This document shows positions 59,640 to 64,000 of a stretch of DNA of 64,000 bases, piece after piece. Made by a program: the position numbers and the translations under genes. The stretch is from Hydractinia symbiolongicarpus (Eukaryota > Cnidaria > Hydrozoa > Anthoathecata > Hydractiniidae): assembly GCF_029227915.1 (NCBI RefSeq), contig NC_079886.1, forward strand, positions 19,942,501 through 20,006,500, written 5' to 3'. The notes under the pieces are model-generated. The model saw only the letters and a list, made by a program, of their open reading frames with translations. It did not search any database and had not been told where the DNA came from. Position 1 is the stretch's first letter. Every line of letters begins with the position of its first letter.

Positions 59640-60094
59640 TTCATTTCAGGCTTTCCTTTCGTCTCTTCAGGTGCCAAATAAGATCCAGCAACAAAGCCTT
59701 CATCACGTGGGTAAATGCTTGGATGTATCACTGTTTCAAAAATGTTAATAAGTTTTTTGTTTTTAAATGTGCAGGGCATGTAATTGTTACTGTACAGGGA
59801 ATTTCAAGTCCACTTTGCACCAGTGGTGAAACACAGTAATTAGAAGAACTCAGACTCGCCATGAGCTTTGCTCCACGGTCAAGTAAAAACTTCGTCACTC
59901 GAGAATATTCCATTGGCAAATGCCCAACTGTTTGTCCTGTCGTAGTTTTGCTACGACTTTATGGCAAAAAAGTCGAAAGGGTTGTCCCTTTCGTGCATAC
60001 AATCGAGTTCTTCTCCCACAAACGGCTGCCAATATTTGCGATAGAAATGATACCCTCTCACAGCAGATGAATATTCGTAGATTTTCTCACCCAT
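59640..60094 (-). pseudogene. HIRAN-like protein gene of the pogo element, broken
   Basis: From an ATG at 60094 the minus strand reads MGEKIYEYSSAVRGYHFYRK, then YWQPFVGEELDCMHERDNPF; then a stop and frame change near 59950, then VGHLPMEYSRVTKFLLDRGA, and further GLEIPCTVTITCP. The order matches HIRAN-like proteins: W-P-GE-L-C..E..N..D..A, GH-P, V.FLL.RGA, GLEIPC. HIRAN domains in HLTF/Rad5 recognise 3' ends of DNA; a role at transposon ends is speculation. Downstream translation in another frame (KLINIFETVIHPSIY...) probably continues the protein to about 59640. It lies head to head with the transposase gene, so the two may once have shared a promoter region. Confidence 0.7.
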
Positions 60095-60830
60095 GTTGCA
60101 ATGCTAAAAGACGACGAACTGTGTGGGAAAAGCTGAGTTTTTATTTTTTTATTTTTGAAGACATTCTAATGAAGTTAAGCCCGGTTTTCGCTTGCCCAAT
60201 TTCCGTAGAAAAACAATTGAAGTAATAATTGAAGGCAATTTTTGCTGAAAAAAGTCTCGCAAATGAATTAGAACTTACTAAATGAACTGAAGGAACACAA
60301 AGCGTTTCAAATGTGATGTCAATCCAACAAAATATGTCGTTTTGTACAAAAAAACACTCGCGTGAAAATGAAAGGTCGCATTGTAACAGACAGTCGTAAG
60401 TGTGTTTGGGAAATATCCCCACTACACGTATTTTTTTAAAAGAAACCCGTTTATAAGAAACTAGAGGCTGGAGCTTCCAAAAAATAAGAAACTTTAAGTT
60501 TCATGACATAACTTTTCATGAACTTTTTGTACATAGTCGATGTCAATTTCATTACGTATATGTGTAACGTTTGATATTGCTAATTTCAAATGTTGTTTAT
60601 GTCTAACTTTTACACGTGACACATAGAATTAATGAACGTTCTTTTCTTAACTTTGTGAAGAAACCATATAAGAAAGTTTCAGTAGTAGAATTACCAAAAC
60701 ATTAAGGAACTGCCAGTACTAAAGCCTTTCACTGGTTTCTTTTAAAGAAAAATACGTGTATATTCTAGGATCAAGTTCACAATCAAGTCTCAGTCACGTT
60801 GTGACACAAGTTGAAAGTGGTCTTGGTGAG

Positions 60831-62290
60831 ATGGAATACACTGTGGTAGAAGCTGCTTATCAAGAGAAGAAACTCAGAAAAAAGCGTGTACAATTTACGG
60901 AGGAAGAACGTTTCGAAATTGGAAAGTTCGCAGCCATTAACGGAGCAACAAAAGCTGTTAAACAGTTTAAAAACACGCACAAACATTTAGATTTCGGTGA
61001 AAGTACCGCCCAAAAACCTAAAGCTCGCTACGAACAGTTTACTAGAAAAAGAAGAACGTGGAAGGCCTCTAAATGTTGGGAGCACTAGATGAAAAAGTGA
61101 GAACATTTTTACTTAAGTTGAGAAAAAAGGGTGGTGTAGTGAATACTGTAGTTGCAATTACTACAGCAAAAGCCTTAATTGAAAGGAGTGACAACGAACA
61201 CCTTAAATCAATCGATCTTGATTCAACATCATGGGCTAAGAGTTTATTCATACAGATGGGTTTCTGTTCACGTGCATGTACCACCTCAAAACCAGAAATC
61301 ACGGAGTTGGCCAAAGAAGAAGCAAAGTGATTGTTTCAGCATCAAGTATTGAGTTTAGTCGAAAACCATGTAGTTCCTCATTCACTAATCATGAACTTTG
61401 ACCAAACTCCCGTTAAGTATGCTGTAGTACAAAGTCGCACATTAGATATCGGAGGTACTTAAAAACAAGCCATCGCTGCCACCTTTGGTATTACATTTAG
61501 CAATGGTTTCTTGCCAATGCCGCTGATTTATGGCGAGAAGACGGAAAGAAGCATACCAACATTTTTGTTTCCAAAGAGCTTTGCTCTCAGTGCCAACCCG
61601 AAACACTTCAGCAACACAGAAGAACGTTAAAACTCATTGATGGCATCATACTAACAGATATCCAGCAGGAACTCAAAAAATTACAACTTGGAAATGACCA
61701 TCCTGCATTGTTGATCTATGATGTGTTCTCAGGACAAATAACACGTGCCGTACTTGAAAAATTGCAAGAAAGCAATATCCATTTTGTTCGTGTCCCTCCG
61801 AACATGACTAATTTGTTTCAACCACCCGACCTCGAAGTTAATGGTGCTGCGAAAGCCTACATGAAGCGACGGTTCACTGAGTGGTATAGTAAAGATTTTT
61901 GGAGAGAACTTGAGGCTGGACGAAATTGACATCAAACTTACACTTACGATGCTAAAACCTCTACACTCACGCTGGCTTGTGGATCTTTACGACTACCTCA
62001 CTTCATCTAAGGGAGCAGAATTAATATCAAATGGTTGGCAGGCTTCGGGAATTACTGAACTACTCGTTAAAGGGTCTTAGGGTGTCGAAAGCCTTGACCC
62101 GTTTGCTTTTGTGGATCCTTTAGAAACGGATGATTCCTTTCCAGATAAAAGGGATATACGAGCTAGCAAAGAGGATATTTCTCGCTTGGTTAGACAAAAG
62201 CATATGTTAGAAGATTCTGATGACGAGTGGGAGCATGAAGATAGAACCGATTTTACAAATATTTTCGACATCTTAGATTATAAACTCTAA
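60831..62290 (+). pseudogene. pogo-type transposase, broken
   Basis: ATG at 60831 begins MEYTVVEAAYQEKK and a basic helix-turn-helix region (VQFTEEERFEIGKFAAINGA). After a frame change come GRP and LRKKGGVVNTVVAITTAKAL, a CENPB/Tc5-type DNA-binding region with SWAKSLF..MGF. The DDE_1 catalytic domain has the acidic residues in MNFDQTP (Asp at 61400-61402), LIYDVFSGQIT (Asp at 61720-61722) and LFQPPDLEVN (Asp at 61828-61830), the DDD arrangement usual for pogo. The C-terminal part ends acidic (LEDSDDEWEHED). Stops near 61330 and 61462, and frame changes near 61060, 61630 and 61925 make it inactive. Confidence 0.88.
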
Positions 62291-62545
62291 AATTTTTATT
62301 ATATATAAGATATTGTCACAAGACATTTAGATTTCTTTTTCTTCTGTCCCCATTATCCCTGATCTCTCTACATCAACTTAGGCCTTCCACACGTCTTCAG
62401 ATATCTAAGTTGTCTTAGAAAATAGGACCGTTTGGGGACCTTGCTTAAGAAGTAAAAAAACGTACGGAATCGCATAAATTAAATCCGCAAATTTCATAAA
62501 AATTTCGAAATCGCACTAATAAATTCCGCACATTTAACCATTTAC

Positions 62546-62548
<3 letters not shown>

Positions 62549-62621
<73 letters not shown>
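62549..62621. repeat. (CTGT)n microsatellite
   Basis: About 17 clean tetranucleotide units following 'tttacctgttt'. Helitron 5' ends in this window contain 'gtctgtctgt', so the array may have grown from such an end. Confidence 0.95.
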
Positions 62622-62749
62622 GACTTTTACAAAGTCAATTATATTCTTCACTATTTTCTTCGATAAAGTCTGTAAAACATCTCTCATAAAATTGTTCTGT
62701 AATTTACCAAACTTTAACGTTAAAATAATATTAGCGTTAAAGGAAAGTA

Positions 62750-63223
62750 TATTAAATTAATGAAGCCATTACAGTGCAGCTAAAGCTTTAAGGCCAAATA
62801 ACTTGGAAACAAGGTAGTGACGTCAGTCATTTTTCACCGCGTGGATAACTAGGGACCACCTGGGACCAGTTTGGGTAAGTTTTCCAAACCTGGGTCCCCG
62901 AATCCGTTTCGGAATAAACGGGTTGACGACGTTATCAAAAGAACCTTCAAACCCTAATATCTCTGCAACCGTTTATCAAAAGTATATGATCCTATACATT
63001 TTCTTGATCAGCGATTTAAGATCTATACGATAAAGGCAACAGGTATACAAATTTCTAAAAAAAGTTTTAAGTTTTTACGGACTGTTGCTGATATATAAGC
63101 AAAAGGTATACAATTTTTTTTTAAAAAAAATTTGTGCTTTGACTGGTCTTTGCTGACGTCAGCAAAAATTAAAACCCTATATCTCATTAACCAGTGGATT
63201 TTTCCACGGGCTTTATCGACTAG
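62750..63223 (+). mobile_element. Helitron copy, 3' part
   Basis: From 'atattaaattaatgaagcca' onward it closely repeats 8540-9105, including 'caccgcgtgg.taact.g.gac', 'gggttgacgacgttatcaaa' and the 3' end: hairpin GTGGATTTTTCCAC, GGGCTTTATCGA, CTAG (63220-63223), T. The body has a short deletion or rearrangement near 63050-63120. The true 5' end is obscured by the CTGT array and the neighbouring pogo element. Confidence 0.7.
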
Positions 63224-64000
63224 TTGAATAAATAATGAGAACACAAACAAATTAATTGTCAAAAGATGCTAGAGCTAAACTATTCTTCTTTGTTTAGTTC
63301 ATAGTGAAAAAAATCCCTATCACACCTTCGCTAAAACATTGAACAAACGAACAAATGTAGGACAGCTACTCCGTTAGGGTACAAAATGACAAGCTAAATC
63401 ACCTCAGCAAAGGTCCGCGAACAGTCTTTAGCATGTATGACGTAATTATTTTACAATTTCCTGCTGCGCATTAAATAATATAGATATTATCTTGTCCTGA
63501 AAAAGTGAGTTTATTCTAAGCGACGTTTCGACAGCTGCCGCTGTCATCAAATAATCGAATCCATTTATTGGTTAAAGAGAAAATTAGAGAGTCGAAATCA
63601 AACAATCAAATCACAGCAAAAAAAGTAATTAATATTTTTCCTGCTGATGTTCTGTAAATTTCCGTTTACATCTGAGTCACTTTTGTTCTACCTTGAAGTT
63701 AAAGACACTTGAACGTTTTAAATAACTCTCAATTTTGAGTTTGGCAAATTAAGCGACTTAATTTCCCTTCACGAAATTTAAAGGACGAGAAATATTTCCT
63801 AAGCGAAAGGAGGTATTTCTCAGTCTGTTTGAATATTCGTGTAGAGAGGTGTATTTGTCAAATCGATGTAAATTTCATCCAAAAACCACACACTCTGCTT
63901 GCTAAGTTAATCTCTGCAATTTAAAAGTATACATTGCCAAAAAATGTCAATTTAGAGTAACAAAAATGAAGTATAAATTACAGCTAAGTTAATATGAACT
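63224..64000. other. Unassigned sequence at the window end
   Basis: No gene recognised. At 63519-63548 it holds 'agcgacgtttcgacagctgc' followed by 'cgctgtcatca', a phrase resembling Penelope-type element ends with hammerhead-ribozyme-like cores (see findings). Confidence 0.4.

Larger units (their letters stand above)
59239..62534. mobile_element. pogo-type DNA transposon with HIRAN-like accessory gene
   Basis: Ends carry inverted repeats opening GTGCGGAATTAATTAGTGC (left, from 59244) and GTGCGGAATTTATTAGTGCG (right, inward from 62531). A TA just outside (59237-59238 and 62535-62536) is the expected target site; 1-2 base differences leave the limits uncertain by a few bases. Internal sub-terminal copies of 'cgcactaataaattccgc' occur at both sides (59279-59395, 62464-62531). 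The element is 3.3 kb with two divergent genes: HIRAN-like on the - strand and a DDE_1-type transposase on the + strand, sharing a ~740-bp gap. Both are frameshifted. Confidence 0.85.

Overview
This is a 64 kb stretch of AT-rich (roughly two-thirds A+T by eye) animal nuclear DNA. It has few genes, long introns and intergenic stretches, GT-AG introns and many decayed transposons. Hedgehog-type and sclerostin-type secreted proteins show it is metazoan. The transposon mix (Helitrons, pogo elements with a HIRAN-like accessory gene, a THAP/YqaJ element of ISL2EU type, a CR1/L2-like LINE) and the compact gene style make a cnidarian, perhaps medusozoan, my best guess. That taxon call is inference.

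Four host genes can be assembled, all on the + strand and all encoding small secreted proteins with two exons. (1) A sclerostin/SOSTDC1-like cystine-knot protein of 199 residues runs from 11.7 to 19.4 kb and is split by a 7.1 kb phase-1 intron. (2) and (3) are two paralogues, at 33.1-35.0 kb and 44.5-45.3 kb, consisting only of a signal peptide and a Hedgehog N-terminal signalling domain. They keep the zinc-binding His/Asp/His set and a phase-0 intron placed like the first intron of vertebrate hedgehog genes. They lack the Hint autoprocessing domain and the N-terminal lipidated Cys. (4) A Ser/Thr-rich secreted protein of unknown family lies at 46.6-47.1 kb. Genes 1-3 each have a TATA box shortly before the start codon.

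The rest is mostly mobile DNA. At 2.7-3.5 kb there is a TA-flanked pogo-type deletion derivative carrying a HIRAN-like relic. Repeats, an R1 copy and a 716-bp Helitron lie at 4-9.5 kb. A Helitron with stacked 5' ends is at 23.4-23.9 kb. An ISL2EU-type element with THAP transposase and SWIM/YqaJ ORFs, both broken by one internal deletion, occupies 26.1-29.5 kb. Two abutting mini-Helitrons sit inside the intron of the first hedgehog-like gene at 34.3-34.5 kb. A LINE 3' fragment lies at 40.3-41.2 kb. Inverted copies of repeat R1 flank 48.4-51.5 kb, which includes an array of GTTACC motifs. At 53.5-59.2 kb, two head-to-tail Helitron-like copies occur, the first split by a nearly full-length LINE with a 2A-like motif. 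At 59.2-62.5 kb there is a full-span pogo element with divergent HIRAN-like and transposase genes. Another Helitron copy ends at 63.2 kb.

The most distinctive content is the pair of stand-alone hedgehog-domain genes near a sclerostin-like gene, and the repeated pairing of pogo elements with a HIRAN-like gene. No rRNA, tRNA or CRISPR feature was recognised.
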